DNA of 64,000 nucleotides, taken from assembly GCF_900240975.1 (NCBI RefSeq), contig NZ_LT968776.1:3469092-3533091 (forward strand). The letters run 5' to 3'. This DNA comes from Mycobacterium sp. 4858 (lineage in GTDB: Bacteria; Actinomycetota; Actinomycetes; Mycobacteriales; Mycobacteriaceae). Numbering within the stretch: the stretch's first letter is position 1; every line of letters begins with the position of its first letter. This document shows, piece by piece, positions 25,520 to 33,972 of the stretch. Both the position numbers and the translations under genes were made by a program. The notes beneath the pieces were generated by a model. That model saw only the letters and a list, made by a program, of their open reading frames with translations. It did no database searches and had not been told where the DNA came from.

Positions 25520-26374
25520 GTGGCCGTGAGTTCCAACCGCTCTGGTGAACGAGAGGCGCCGCCCGCGCCTGAACCGCTGACGCCCCTCATCGACGCCCAC
25601 ACCCACCTCGACGCCTGCGGCGCGCGAGACGCCGGGGACGTGCGCGCCATCGTGGACCGCGCCGCGGCGGTCGGGGTGGGCGCGGTGGTCACCATCGCCG
25701 ACGACCTGGATTCGGCGCGCTGGGTGACACGCGCCGCCGAATGGGATCCGCGGGTGTACGCCGCGGTGGGACTGCATCCGACCCGCGCCGACGCGTTGGA
25801 CGACGACGCGCGTACCGAGATCGAGCGACTGGCGGCGCATCCGCGGGTGGTGGCCGTCGGCGAGACCGGGCTGGACCTGTATTGGCCCGGCCGCCTCGAC
25901 GGGTGCGCGCAGCCGGGCACGCAGCGCGACGCCTTCGCCTGGCATATCGACCTGGCAAAGCGGTGCGGAAAACCGCTGATGATCCACAACCGCGAGGCCG
26001 ATGTCGAGGTGCTCGACGTGTTGGCCGCCGAGGGCGCCCCCGACGCGGTGATCTTCCACTGCTTCTCGTCGGGCGCCGCGATGGCCCGGCGATGCGTGGA
26101 CGCCGGGTGGCTGCTCAGCCTGTCCGGGACGGCGAGTTTCCGCAACGCCCGCGAGCTGCGGGACGCCATTCCGTTGATACCCCTGCAGCAGCTTCTGGTG
26201 GAGACCGATGCGCCCTTCTTGACGCCGCATCCCTACCGCGGGTCGCCCAACGAGCCGTACTGCCTTCCTTATACTGTGCGGGCGGTCGCTGAACTGGTAG
26301 GTCGTCCGGCCGAAGAGCTGGCGCTGGCCTCCACGAACAACGCCCGCCGGGTCTACGGACTGCCTCCCGGTTGA
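25520..26374 (+). CDS. tatD: TatD family metal-dependent deoxyribonuclease
   Basis: 284 aa. TIM-barrel metallohydrolase with the DAHTHLDAC metal site at the N-terminus, AVGETGLDLYW (Glu ligand), PLMIHNREAD (His), FHCFSSG (His) and LLVETDAPFLTPHPYRG (Asp). Relatives have 3'-5' exo-DNase/RNase activity. The start is GTG; a second GTG two codons on (25526) is equally possible. The N-terminal 20 residues are longer than in the M. tuberculosis protein as I recall it. It is followed by the rpfB leader region. Confidence 0.92.
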   Translation: MAVSSNRSGEREAPPAPEPLTPLIDAHTHLDACGARDAGDVRAIVDRAAAVGVGAVVTIADDLDSARWVTRAAEWDPRVYAAVGLHPTRADALDDDARTEIERLAAHPRVVAVGETGLDLYWPGRLDGCAQPGTQRDAFAWHIDLAKRCGKPLMIHNREADVEVLDVLAAEGAPDAVIFHCFSSGAAMARRCVDAGWLLSLSGTASFRNARELRDAIPLIPLQQLLVETDAPFLTPHPYRGSPNEPYCLPYTVRAVAELVGRPAEELALASTNNARRVYGLPPG

Positions 26375-26579
26375 CCCGCGGACCGGCGCGATCGCGTGAA
26401 CAAAGTCGCGCAGGAGTTGCTCAACATTGGCCGGTTCGTTACCGTCTTGTGATCGAAAGGGTGGGGCCTCCGGGCCCTAATTTGTCGTTTGGTGCTGATT
26501 AGGTCGTTGGAGTGCTTGCTGTGGTCGGGATAGACGCACGTTGACTGTATTAACAAAACTTCATCAGACCCCGTCGCCG
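26375..26579 (+). promoter_or_regulatory. rpfB upstream/leader region
   Basis: About 205 bases between tatD and the likely rpfB start, AT-richer than neighbours. It includes TTCGTTACCGTCTTGTGATC (26436-26455) and a small GC hairpin around GGGGCCTCCGGGCCC. In M. tuberculosis rpfB is transcribed from here with a regulated 5' leader; I see candidate structure but cannot assign a specific riboswitch. An in-frame TTG at 26541 could extend RpfB by 13 residues. Confidence 0.4.
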
Positions 26580-27668
26580 ATGTTGCGGCTTGTCGTCGGA
26601 GGGCTGCTCGTAGTCCTGGCGTTCGCCGGCGGATTCGCGGTCTCCGCGTGCAAGACGGTGACGCTGACCGTCGACGGAATCGCCATGCGGGTCACGACGA
26701 TGAAGTCGCGGGTGATCGACATCGTGCAGGAGAACGGCTTCCCCGTCGACGAACGTGACGACCTGTACCCCGCCGGAGACGTCAAGGTGCACGACGCCGC
26801 CAACATCGTGTTGCGCCGCAGCCGGCCGTTGCAGATCTCGCTGGACGGCCGCGACACCAAGCAGGTGTGGACGACGGCGTCGACCGTCGACGAGGCGCTG
26901 GCCCAACTCGCCATGACCGACACCGCCCCGGCCGCGGCCTCCCGCGGCAGCCGGGTCCCGCTGGCCGGAATGGCCCTGCCCGTCGTCAGCGCGAAGACCG
27001 TCCGCATCAACGACGGCGGCGCGACCCGCACGGTCCACCTGCCCGCACCGAATGTCGCGGGGCTGCTGAGCGCCGCCGGCGCGCCGCTGCTCGAGGGCGA
27101 TCAGGCGGTGCCGAGCGCGTCGTCGCCCATCGTCGACGGCATGGAGATCCAGGTGACCCGTAACCGGATCCAGCGGGTCACCGAGCGGATGCCGTTGCCG
27201 CCGAACGCCCGCCGGGTCGAGGACCCGGACATGAACATGAGCCGCCAGGTGGTCGAAGACCCGGGCGCCCCGGGCACCCAGGACGTCACCTTCGCGGTGG
27301 CCACCGTCAACGGCGTCGAGACCGGGCGGTTGCCGATCGCCAACACGGTGATCACCCCGGCCCGTGAGGCGGTGGTGCGGGTGGGCACCAGGCCCGGCAC
27401 CGATGTCCCACCGGTGACCAACGGATCCATCTGGGACGCGATCGCGGGCTGCGAGGCCGGCGGAAACTGGGCGATCAACACCGGCAACGGCTACTACGGC
27501 GGCGTGCAGTTCGACCAGGGCACCTGGGAGCGCAACGGCGGGCTGCGCTTCGCCTCGCGCGCGGACCTGGCCACCCGAGAAGAACAGATCGCGGTCGCCG
27601 AGGTGACCCGCCAGCGCCAGGGCTGGGGCGCCTGGCCGGTGTGCAGCGGAAGAGCTGGTGCGAACTGA
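26580..27668 (+). CDS. rpfB: Resuscitation-promoting factor B
   Basis: 362 aa from the ATG at 26580, the length of M. tuberculosis RpfB. Signal peptide ends FAVSAC with a lipobox Cys at 24. Next come three DUF348 repeats (about 25-190, recurrent KTVTLTVDG, DTKQVWTTASTVDEALAQL and KTVRINDGG), a G5 domain (about 195-275, MPLPPNARRVEDPDMNMSRQ), and the C-terminal Rpf transglycosylase domain starting SIWDAIAGCEAGGNWAIN with catalytic Glu and the disulfide Cys pair. It cleaves peptidoglycan with RipA to revive dormant cells. It overlaps ksgA by 28 bases; rpfB-ksgA-ispE form an operon. Confidence 0.95.
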   Translation: MLRLVVGGLLVVLAFAGGFAVSACKTVTLTVDGIAMRVTTMKSRVIDIVQENGFPVDERDDLYPAGDVKVHDAANIVLRRSRPLQISLDGRDTKQVWTTASTVDEALAQLAMTDTAPAAASRGSRVPLAGMALPVVSAKTVRINDGGATRTVHLPAPNVAGLLSAAGAPLLEGDQAVPSASSPIVDGMEIQVTRNRIQRVTERMPLPPNARRVEDPDMNMSRQVVEDPGAPGTQDVTFAVATVNGVETGRLPIANTVITPAREAVVRVGTRPGTDVPPVTNGSIWDAIAGCEAGGNWAINTGNGYYGGVQFDQGTWERNGGLRFASRADLATREEQIAVAEVTRQRQGWGAWPVCSGRAGAN

Positions 27669-28585
27669 CCATCCGGCTGCTCGGTCGCACCGAGATCAGG
27701 CGGCTTGCCAAAGAACTTGATTTTCGGCCCCGGAAATCCCTCGGTCAGAACTTCGTCCACGACGCCAACACGGTCCGCCGGATCGTCTCGACCTCCGGGG
27801 TCGGCCGGGCCGACCACGTCCTCGAGGTCGGCCCCGGCCTGGGCTCGCTGACGCTGGCCTTGCTCGACCGCGGCGCCACCGTCACCGCCGTCGAAATCGA
27901 CCCGGTGCTGGCCGATCGCCTGCCGCAGACCGTCACCGAGCACTCGAACAGCGAGATCCAGCGGCTGACCGTGCTCAACCGTGACGTGTTGACCCTGCGG
28001 CCGGACGAGCTGGCCGCCGCGCCCAACGCGGTCGTCGCCAACCTGCCGTACAACGTGGCGGTCCCGGCGCTGCTGCACCTGCTCGCCGGGTTCCCGTCCA
28101 TCCGGACCGTGACGGTGATGGTGCAGGCGGAGGTGGCCGAACGCCTGGCCGCCGAGCCTGGCGGCAAGGACTACGGCGTGCCCAGCGTCAAGGTCCGCTT
28201 CTTCGGAACGGTTCGGCGGTGTGGCATGGTGTCGCCGACGGTCTTCTGGCCGATTCCCCGCGTGTACTCGGGACTGGTTCGCATCGACCGTTACGCCACT
28301 GCGCAGTGGCCCACCGACGAAGCCTTCCGGCGCCAGGTGTTCCAGTTGGTGGACATCGCGTTCGCGCAGCGGCGCAAGACCGTTCGCAACGCGTTCGCGG
28401 AGTGGGCCGGCTCGGGCAACGAGTCGGCGAACCGGCTGCTGGCGGCCAGCATCGACCCGGCCCGCCGCGGCGAGACGCTGTCGATCGACGACTTCGTGCG
28501 GCTGTTGCGGCGATCGACCGAATCTTCCGGCACCGCGCCCGCGCCCGGCCCGCCCGCGGCCGAACAGCAGCCGTCCCCGAGCTGA
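27641..28585 (+). CDS. ksgA: 16S rRNA (adenine-1518/1519-N6)-dimethyltransferase
   Basis: 314 aa from GTG inside the rpfB end. Dimethylates two adjacent adenines in helix 45 of 16S rRNA. Motifs: RKSLGQNFVHD, SAM-binding EVGPGLGSLTLALLDRG, VEIDPVLADRL, catalytic VVANLPYNVAVP (NLPY), and the C-terminal helical domain with FAQRRKTVRNAF. An Ala/Pro-rich tail follows. Loss of KsgA gives kasugamycin resistance in other bacteria. Confidence 0.95.
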   Translation: MQRKSWCELTIRLLGRTEIRRLAKELDFRPRKSLGQNFVHDANTVRRIVSTSGVGRADHVLEVGPGLGSLTLALLDRGATVTAVEIDPVLADRLPQTVTEHSNSEIQRLTVLNRDVLTLRPDELAAAPNAVVANLPYNVAVPALLHLLAGFPSIRTVTVMVQAEVAERLAAEPGGKDYGVPSVKVRFFGTVRRCGMVSPTVFWPIPRVYSGLVRIDRYATAQWPTDEAFRRQVFQLVDIAFAQRRKTVRNAFAEWAGSGNESANRLLAASIDPARRGETLSIDDFVRLLRRSTESSGTAPAPGPPAAEQQPSPS

Positions 28586-28651
28586 CTGCGGCTTCTTCCG
28601 GGTGGCGAATGCGTGTAGCCGGCCGGTCGCAGCGATAGTCTGCTGCGGTGG

Positions 28652-29608
28652 GTGACGATGACTGACGGCAACACCGCCGCCCAGTGGGTGCCCACCGGGT
28701 CGGTCACCGTCCGGGTGCCCGGGAAGGTCAACCTGTATCTGGAGGTCGGCGACCGCCGCGAGGACGGCTACCACGAGCTGACGACCGTTTTCCAGGCCGT
28801 CTCCCTGCTCGATGAGGTGACGGTCCGCAACGCCGACGTGCTCTCCCTCGAGGTCGTCGGGGAGGGCGCCGACAAACTGCCGACCGACGAGCGCAACCTC
28901 GCCTGGCAGGCCGCCGAACTCATGGCCGAGCACGTGGGCCGGGCGCCCGACGTCTCGATCATGATCGACAAATCCATCCCGGTGGCCGGTGGGATGGCCG
29001 GCGGCAGCGCCGACGCGGCGGCCGTGCTGGTCGCCATGAACTCGCTGTGGGAGCTCAACGTGCCCCGCCGCGACCTGCGGATGCTCGCCGCACGGCTGGG
29101 TAGCGACGTGCCCTTCGCGCTGCACGGCGGCACCGCGCTGGGGACCGGCCGCGGCGAGGAACTGGCCACGGTGTTGTCCCGGAACACCTTCCACTGGGTG
29201 CTGGCGTTCGCCGACGGCGAGCTGCTCACGCCGGCGGTGTTCGCCGAGCTGGACCGGCTGCGGGAGGCGGGGCACCCGCCGCGGCTTGCCGGGCCCGGAC
29301 CGGTGTTGGCGGCGCTGGCCGCGGGCGACGCCGACCAGCTGGCGTCCTTGCTGGGCAACGAGATGCAGGCCGCCGCGGTTAGCCTCAATCCCAAACTGCG
29401 CCGCACCCTGCGCGCCGGGGTCGAGGCCGGCGCCCTGGCGGGCATCGTGTCCGGCTCCGGCCCGACGTGCGCCTTCCTGTGCTCCTCGGCGGCCTCGGCG
29501 GTCGACGTGGGCACCGAGGTGTCCGGCGTGGGAGTCTGCCGCACAGTGCGCGTCGCCAGCGGGCCGGTGGCCGGCGCGCGGGTCGTGCCCGCCCCCACCG
29601 AAGTGTGA
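28652..29608 (+). CDS. ispE: 4-diphosphocytidyl-2-C-methyl-D-erythritol kinase
   Basis: 318 aa GHMP kinase of the MEP isoprenoid pathway. It phosphorylates the 2-hydroxyl of CDP-methylerythritol with ATP. Motifs: VRVPGKVNLYLEVGDRREDGYHEL, the ATP loop PVAGGMAGGSADAAAVL, and AGIVSGSGPTCAFLC near the C-terminus. Starts available are GTG 28652 and ATG 28658; the M. tuberculosis protein begins later, near PTGSVTVRVPGK. It is third in the rpfB operon, 66 bases after ksgA. Confidence 0.95.
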   Translation: MTMTDGNTAAQWVPTGSVTVRVPGKVNLYLEVGDRREDGYHELTTVFQAVSLLDEVTVRNADVLSLEVVGEGADKLPTDERNLAWQAAELMAEHVGRAPDVSIMIDKSIPVAGGMAGGSADAAAVLVAMNSLWELNVPRRDLRMLAARLGSDVPFALHGGTALGTGRGEELATVLSRNTFHWVLAFADGELLTPAVFAELDRLREAGHPPRLAGPGPVLAALAAGDADQLASLLGNEMQAAAVSLNPKLRRTLRAGVEAGALAGIVSGSGPTCAFLCSSAASAVDVGTEVSGVGVCRTVRVASGPVAGARVVPAPTEV

Positions 29609-29633
29609 AAATCGCCCCAAATCGGGCATTCGT

Positions 29634-29663
29634 TTGGGCTGTTCCCTAAGAGGAGTTTAAGAT
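29634..29663 (+). promoter_or_regulatory. Candidate promoter upstream of pks16
   Basis: TTGGGC at 29634-29639, 18-base spacer, TAAGAT at 29658-29663, close to a mycobacterial SigA-type promoter. A GTG at 29672 sits 8 bases beyond the -10, so a leaderless transcript could begin there. The frame that follows (29672-29938, 88 codons) has poor codon bias and I do not call it a gene. The rest of the 326-base ispE-pks16 gap shows nothing else. Confidence 0.4.
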
Positions 29664-29934
29664 AATCCGCGGTGACGGGTAGCGCTGAGCAACAACACTT
29701 ATTTTCGTCGTCCGCCGGGGTTTCCGGCGGACGACTGATACTTCGGGCCCACCGGCGTTTTCGGGGCTCGATTCGCGCCGACCGGATGGCCGGATGCCTG
29801 GCCGTCGACCCATCGCCGATTCGAGACCTAACTGCCGCCCGACTGTGTTTGCGTGCCTGCTCCCAAGCATTACCCGGGGAGCGGAATATGAGATCCCGGG
29901 CGTTGTGGCGAGCGCCAGAACCGAGGAGGTTTGT

Positions 29935-31569
29935 GTGAGCAGGTTTACCGAGAAGATGTACCGCAATGCCCGCAACGCGACGACGGGCATGGTCACCGGT
30001 GAACCCCACGAACCGGTCCGCCACACCTGGGGCGAGGTCCACGAGCGCGCCCGCCGCATCGCGGGCGGCCTGGCCGCCGCCGGTATCGGGCTGGGCGACG
30101 CGGTCGGTGTGCTGGCCGGCTTCCCGGTGGAGATCGCCCCGACGGCGCAGGGCCTGTGGATGCGCGGCGCCAGCCTGACGATGCTGCACCAGCCCACCCC
30201 GCGCACCGACCTGGCCGTGTGGGCGGAAGACACCATGACCGTCATCGGCATGATCGAGGCGAGGGCCGTCATCGTCTCCGAGCCCTTCCTGGTGGCCATC
30301 CCCGTGCTCGAGGAGAAGGGCATCAAGGTCCTCACCGTCGCCGACCTGCTGGCCTCGGATCCGGTCGACCCCATCGAGGTCGGCGAGGACGACCTGGCGC
30401 TGATGCAGCTGACGAGCGGCTCCACCGGGTCTCCCAAGGCCGTCCAGATCACCCACCGCAACATCTACTCCAACGCCGAGGCGATGTTCATCGGCGCGCA
30501 GTACGACGTCGACAGGGACGTCATGGTCAGCTGGCTGCCCTGCTTCCACGACATGGGGATGGTCGGCTTCCTGACCATCCCGATGTACTTCGGCGCGGAG
30601 CTGGTCAAGGTCACGCCGATGGACTTCCTGCGCGACACGCTGCTGTGGGCCAAGCTCATCGACAAGTACAAGGGCACCATGACCGCGGCGCCCAACTTCG
30701 CCTACGCGCTGCTCGCCAAGCGGCTGCGCCGCAACGCCAAGCCCGGCGACTTCGACCTGTCCACCCTGCGGTTCGCGCTGTCGGGCGCCGAGCCGGTCGA
30801 ACCCGCCGACGTCGAGGACCTGCTCGACGCGGGTAAGCCGTTCGGCCTGCGGCCCTCGGCGATCCTGCCGGCCTACGGCATGGCCGAGACCACGCTGGCG
30901 GTGTCGTTCTCGGAGTGCAACGCCGGCCTGGTCGTCGACGAGGTCGACGCCGACCTGCTGGCCGCGCTGCGCCGGGCCGTGCCCGCCACCAAGGGCAACA
31001 CCCGCAGGCTGGCCACGCTCGGCCCGCTGCTGCAGGACCTCGAGGCGCGCATCATCGACGAGAACGGCGACGTGATGCCGCCGCGCGGCGTCGGCGTCAT
31101 CGAACTGCGCGGGGAGTCGCTGACGCCCGGCTACCTGACCATGGGCGGCTTTATCCCGGCGCAGGACGAGAACGGCTGGTACGACACGGGCGACCTCGGC
31201 TACATGACCGAAGAGGGCCACGTCGTGGTGTGCGGCCGCGTCAAGGACGTCATCATCATGGCGGGCCGCAACATCTATCCGACCGACATCGAGCGGGCCG
31301 CCGGCCGTGTCGAGGGGGTGCGGCCCGGGTGCGCCGTGGCGGTGCGCCTGGACGCCGGCCACTCACGCGAGACCTTCGCCGTCGCCGTCGAATCCAACGC
31401 CTGGCAGGACCCGGCCGAGGTGCGCCGGATCGAGCACCAGGTCGCCCGCGAGGTGGTGGCCGAGGTCGACATGCGGCCGCGCAACGTGGTGGTGCTCGGG
31501 CCGGGCACCATCCCGAAGACACCGTCGGGCAAGCTGCGCCGGTCGCACTCCGCGACCCTGGTCACCTAG
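29935..31569 (+). CDS. pks16: Acyl-AMP ligase / acyl-CoA synthetase annotated as Pks16
   Basis: 544 aa from GTG with a strong GAGGAGG ribosome binding site; same length as Rv1013. Despite its historic name this is an adenylate-forming enzyme, not a polyketide synthase: LTSGSTGSPKAV (P-loop), SWLPCFHDMGMVG, YGMAETTLAVSFSE, and the hinge YDTGDLGYM and GRVKDVIIMAGRNIYPTD, ending TIPKTPSGKLRR with the catalytic Lys. Features resemble fatty-acyl-AMP ligases. Substrate acid unknown. It converges with pth, 8 bases apart. Confidence 0.93.
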   Translation: MSRFTEKMYRNARNATTGMVTGEPHEPVRHTWGEVHERARRIAGGLAAAGIGLGDAVGVLAGFPVEIAPTAQGLWMRGASLTMLHQPTPRTDLAVWAEDTMTVIGMIEARAVIVSEPFLVAIPVLEEKGIKVLTVADLLASDPVDPIEVGEDDLALMQLTSGSTGSPKAVQITHRNIYSNAEAMFIGAQYDVDRDVMVSWLPCFHDMGMVGFLTIPMYFGAELVKVTPMDFLRDTLLWAKLIDKYKGTMTAAPNFAYALLAKRLRRNAKPGDFDLSTLRFALSGAEPVEPADVEDLLDAGKPFGLRPSAILPAYGMAETTLAVSFSECNAGLVVDEVDADLLAALRRAVPATKGNTRRLATLGPLLQDLEARIIDENGDVMPPRGVGVIELRGESLTPGYLTMGGFIPAQDENGWYDTGDLGYMTEEGHVVVCGRVKDVIIMAGRNIYPTDIERAAGRVEGVRPGCAVAVRLDAGHSRETFAVAVESNAWQDPAEVRRIEHQVAREVVAEVDMRPRNVVVLGPGTIPKTPSGKLRRSHSATLVT

Positions 31570-31577
31570 GGGCGGCT

Positions 31578-32153
31578 CTACCAGGCGTGGACGCGGTTCT
31601 GCGCCGGCTCCAGCCCCAGCTCGATCAGCAACTCGGTGGCGTCGGCCGCCTGCTCGCAGATGGTGGGGACCTCGGCGCGCTCGGCGGCCGAGAAGTTCTC
31701 CAACACGAATGCCGCCGGGTCTTTGCGTCCCGGCGGCCGGCCGATCCCGATACGGACGCGCTGAAACTCCTTGGTGCCCAGCGCGGACGCCACCGAGCGC
31801 AGGCCGTTGTGGCCGCCCTCGCCGCCGCCGACCTTGAGCCGGATCCGGCCGAAATCGAGGTCGAGGTCGTCGTGGACGACGACGATGTCGGCCGGCGGCA
31901 CCGAATAGAACTTCGCCAACGGCCCGACCTGGCGGCCGGACTCGTTCATGTAGCAGCGCGGCTTGGCGACCAGCACCGAGTGCCCCGCCAGTCGACCGCT
32001 GACCACGTCGGCCCCGGACCGCTTGTGCACCTTGAACTTCGAGCCCAACCGGTCGGCGAGCAGGTCGGCGACCATGAACCCGAGGTTGTGCCGGGTGCGG
32101 GCGTAGTTGTCTCCGGGGTTGCCCAGGCCGACCACCAGCAACGGCTCGGCCAC
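31578..32153 (-). CDS. pth: Peptidyl-tRNA hydrolase
   Basis: 191 aa. Releases peptide from prematurely dissociated peptidyl-tRNA. Motifs: LLVVGLGNPGDNYARTRHNLGF with the Asn and catalytic His, KPRCYMNESG, VVHDDLDLDFGRIRLKVGGGEGGHNGL and RIGIGRPPG. It is 12 bases downstream of rplY in the same direction, as in M. tuberculosis, so the two are cotranscribed. Confidence 0.96.
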   Translation of the reverse strand: MAEPLLVVGLGNPGDNYARTRHNLGFMVADLLADRLGSKFKVHKRSGADVVSGRLAGHSVLVAKPRCYMNESGRQVGPLAKFYSVPPADIVVVHDDLDLDFGRIRLKVGGGEGGHNGLRSVASALGTKEFQRVRIGIGRPPGRKDPAAFVLENFSAAERAEVPTICEQAADATELLIELGLEPAQNRVHAW

Positions 32154-32165
32154 GTTGCGGTCCGC

Positions 32166-32834
32166 CTACTCGGACTCGCCCGCGGGGGCCCCGGAATCTG
32201 TGGCCTCGCCGGCTTCCTCTTCCGCCGGGGCGGGTGCGCCCGCGGCGGCCTCGCCGGCGCCCTCTTCCTCGAGGTCCTCGGCGGTCGGCGCGACCACCAC
32301 GTTGACCACCAGCATCTCCGGGTCGGAGATCAGGTTGACGCCCCGCGGCAGCTCGATCTGCCCGGCGGCGAACTGGGTGCCGGGCTCGGCGTCCTGCACC
32401 GACACCGTCAGCTGCTCGGGGATCGACAGGGCCTCGGCCTCGATCTCGATGGTGTTGGTGTCCTGGGTGACCAGGGTGCCGGGTGCGGCGTCGCCCTCGA
32501 TGACGACGTTGACCTCCACGACCACCTTCTCGCCACGGCGCACGACCAGCAGGTCGGCGTGCTGAATGGTGCGGCGGATCGGGTGGATGTCGAGCGCCTT
32601 GGTCAGCGCCAGCTGTTCCTTGCCGTCGATGTCCAGGCTCAGCACCGCGTTGGTGCCCGCGTGGCGCAACACCGCCGCGAAGTCGTGACCCGGCAACTCC
32701 AGGTGCTGCGGCTCGGCGCCGTGGCCGTAGAGGACGGCGGGAATCTTGCCTTCGCGGCGGGCCCGGCGGGACGCGCCCTTGCCGGTCTCGGTTCGTACCG
32801 TGGCGGTGAGTTGGTTGCCCGCGGACTTGGCCAT
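32166..32834 (-). CDS. rplY: 50S ribosomal protein L25/general stress protein Ctc
   Basis: 222 aa from ATG at 32832-32834 with AGGAG 6-10 bases upstream. The N-terminal L25 domain binds 5S rRNA (ETGKGASRRARREGKIPAVLYGHG). The TL5/Ctc beta domain follows (HPIRRTIQHADLLVVRRGEKVVVEVNVV, ALSIPEQLTVSVQD). The C-terminal tail is acidic and Ala/Pro-rich (EDLEEEGAGEAAAG), typical of actinobacterial Ctc. First gene of the rplY-pth pair. Confidence 0.95.
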   Translation of the reverse strand: MAKSAGNQLTATVRTETGKGASRRARREGKIPAVLYGHGAEPQHLELPGHDFAAVLRHAGTNAVLSLDIDGKEQLALTKALDIHPIRRTIQHADLLVVRRGEKVVVEVNVVIEGDAAPGTLVTQDTNTIEIEAEALSIPEQLTVSVQDAEPGTQFAAGQIELPRGVNLISDPEMLVVNVVVAPTAEDLEEEGAGEAAAGAPAPAEEEAGEATDSGAPAGESE

Positions 32835-32971
32835 CGTGTCGCTCCTGTGTGCTCGGTGCCTGAGTGTGGGCACGGCCAGGGTCGCGACAGTTCGTCGGTC
32901 TCCGTCGATAACGGTGCTGGCTGGCCAGCCACCCTCGCCGTGACGCCCGGTCAGGTTAGCGCATGCGCACC

Positions 32972-33853
32972 TCAGAGCGGAAATTCGGTGCCGGTGAGCT
33001 GCTCCGACAGTCCCCACAGCGCCGTCGCCATCGCCCGGTCCTGTGCCCGCCGGCTGCGCCTGACCGGCTGGGTGCGGCCGGTCTGCCCGAACCGCGGCCC
33101 GACGAACGTGTCGCCCGGAAGGTCCTGCGACGCGGCATACAACGTCTGGCGGGCCCCGAAGTCGGCGTCGGTGGCGACGATCCGGGTGACCGCCGACATC
33201 ATCGCGTCACCCAGCCTGCGACCCGAGGCCCCCTGCAGGTTGGTGTGCGAGTAGCCGGGGTGGGCGGCCAGCGCGCGCAGCGCGGAACCGGCCCCGTCCA
33301 GCCGGCGCTGCAGCTCGCTGGTGAACAGCAGGTTGGCGAGCTTGGACTGGCTGTAGGCCAGCCACGGCGAGTAGCGCCGCGTCTTCCAGTTCAGGTCGTC
33401 GAGGCTGATCCGGCCCGCCCAGTGCGCCATCGACGACACGGTCACCACGCGATCGGTGAGCTTGGGCAGCAACAGGTTGGTGAGCGCGAAATGCCCGAGG
33501 TGGTTGGTGCCGATCTGGCTCTCGAAGCCGTCGAAGGTCTGCCGGTACGGGGCGGCCATGATGCCCGCGTTGTTGATCAGCACGTCGACCTTGTCGACCC
33601 CGCCGGCGAATTCGCGCACCGAAGAGAGGTTCTGCAGGTCGAGTGAGCGCACCTCGACGGGGCCGGTGTGGGAGCCCCGGATCTGCAGCGCGGCCTTCTC
33701 GCCCTTGCGGACGTCGCGGACGGCCATGACGAGCGTCGCGCCGCACCGCGCCAGTTCGCGGGCGGTCACCGCGCCCAGCCCGCTGTTGGCGCCCGTGACG
33801 ATGACGGTGCGCCCGGCGAACGAGGGCAGGTCTGCGGCGGTCCAGTTGGTCAT
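32972..33853 (-). CDS. Short-chain dehydrogenase/reductase
   Basis: 293 aa classical/extended SDR. NAD(P)-binding TGANSGLG near residue 20, structural NNAGIM, catalytic Ser in TVSSMAHW and YSQSK motif with Tyr and Lys. The layout resembles retinol dehydrogenase/WW-oxidoreductase-type mycobacterial SDRs (for example Rv0439c). Substrate unknown. As I recall, M. tuberculosis has rplY directly followed by lpqT, so this gene is an insertion or a loss elsewhere. The palindromic repeat at 33891-33954 lies just upstream. Confidence 0.88.
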   Translation of the reverse strand: MTNWTAADLPSFAGRTVIVTGANSGLGAVTARELARCGATLVMAVRDVRKGEKAALQIRGSHTGPVEVRSLDLQNLSSVREFAGGVDKVDVLINNAGIMAAPYRQTFDGFESQIGTNHLGHFALTNLLLPKLTDRVVTVSSMAHWAGRISLDDLNWKTRRYSPWLAYSQSKLANLLFTSELQRRLDGAGSALRALAAHPGYSHTNLQGASGRRLGDAMMSAVTRIVATDADFGARQTLYAASQDLPGDTFVGPRFGQTGRTQPVRRSRRAQDRAMATALWGLSEQLTGTEFPL

Positions 33854-33890
33854 GGCTGACGAGCCTAATCCGGCCGGCTCAGCGGGATCG

Positions 33891-33954
33891 CGCCGAGATT
33901 GCCGCCGCGGCGGTGGTTGCGGCGGCGATCACGACCGTGGTGGCAATCTCGGCG
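33891..33954. repeat. Dispersed palindromic repeat, copy 3
   Basis: Arms CGCCGAGATTGCC and GGCAATCTCGGCG are perfectly complementary over 13 bases, about 38 bases apart. The same arm core, GAGATTGCC/GGCAATCTC, occurs in the palindrome at 4986-5042. It lies between the SDR gene and lpqT. Confidence 0.7.
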
Positions 33955-33972
33955 AAGCCCGGCGGTCTGAAA

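Noticed and set aside
26375..26579. ydaO-type cyclic-di-AMP riboswitch upstream of rpfB
   Set aside because: That riboswitch is associated with rpfA; I see none of its conserved junction sequence here.
29672..29938. 88-codon frame after the candidate promoter before pks16
   Set aside because: GC at third positions is no better than random and the frame ends in the pks16 start; kept only as part of the promoter note.
28768..31362. 864-codon minus-strand frame across ispE and pks16
   Set aside because: Shadow of two conserved genes; no ribosome binding site and no protein-like motifs.
30915..33254. 779-codon plus-strand frame across pks16, pth and rplY
   Set aside because: Runs out of frame through pks16 and antisense to pth and rplY; no recognisable domain.
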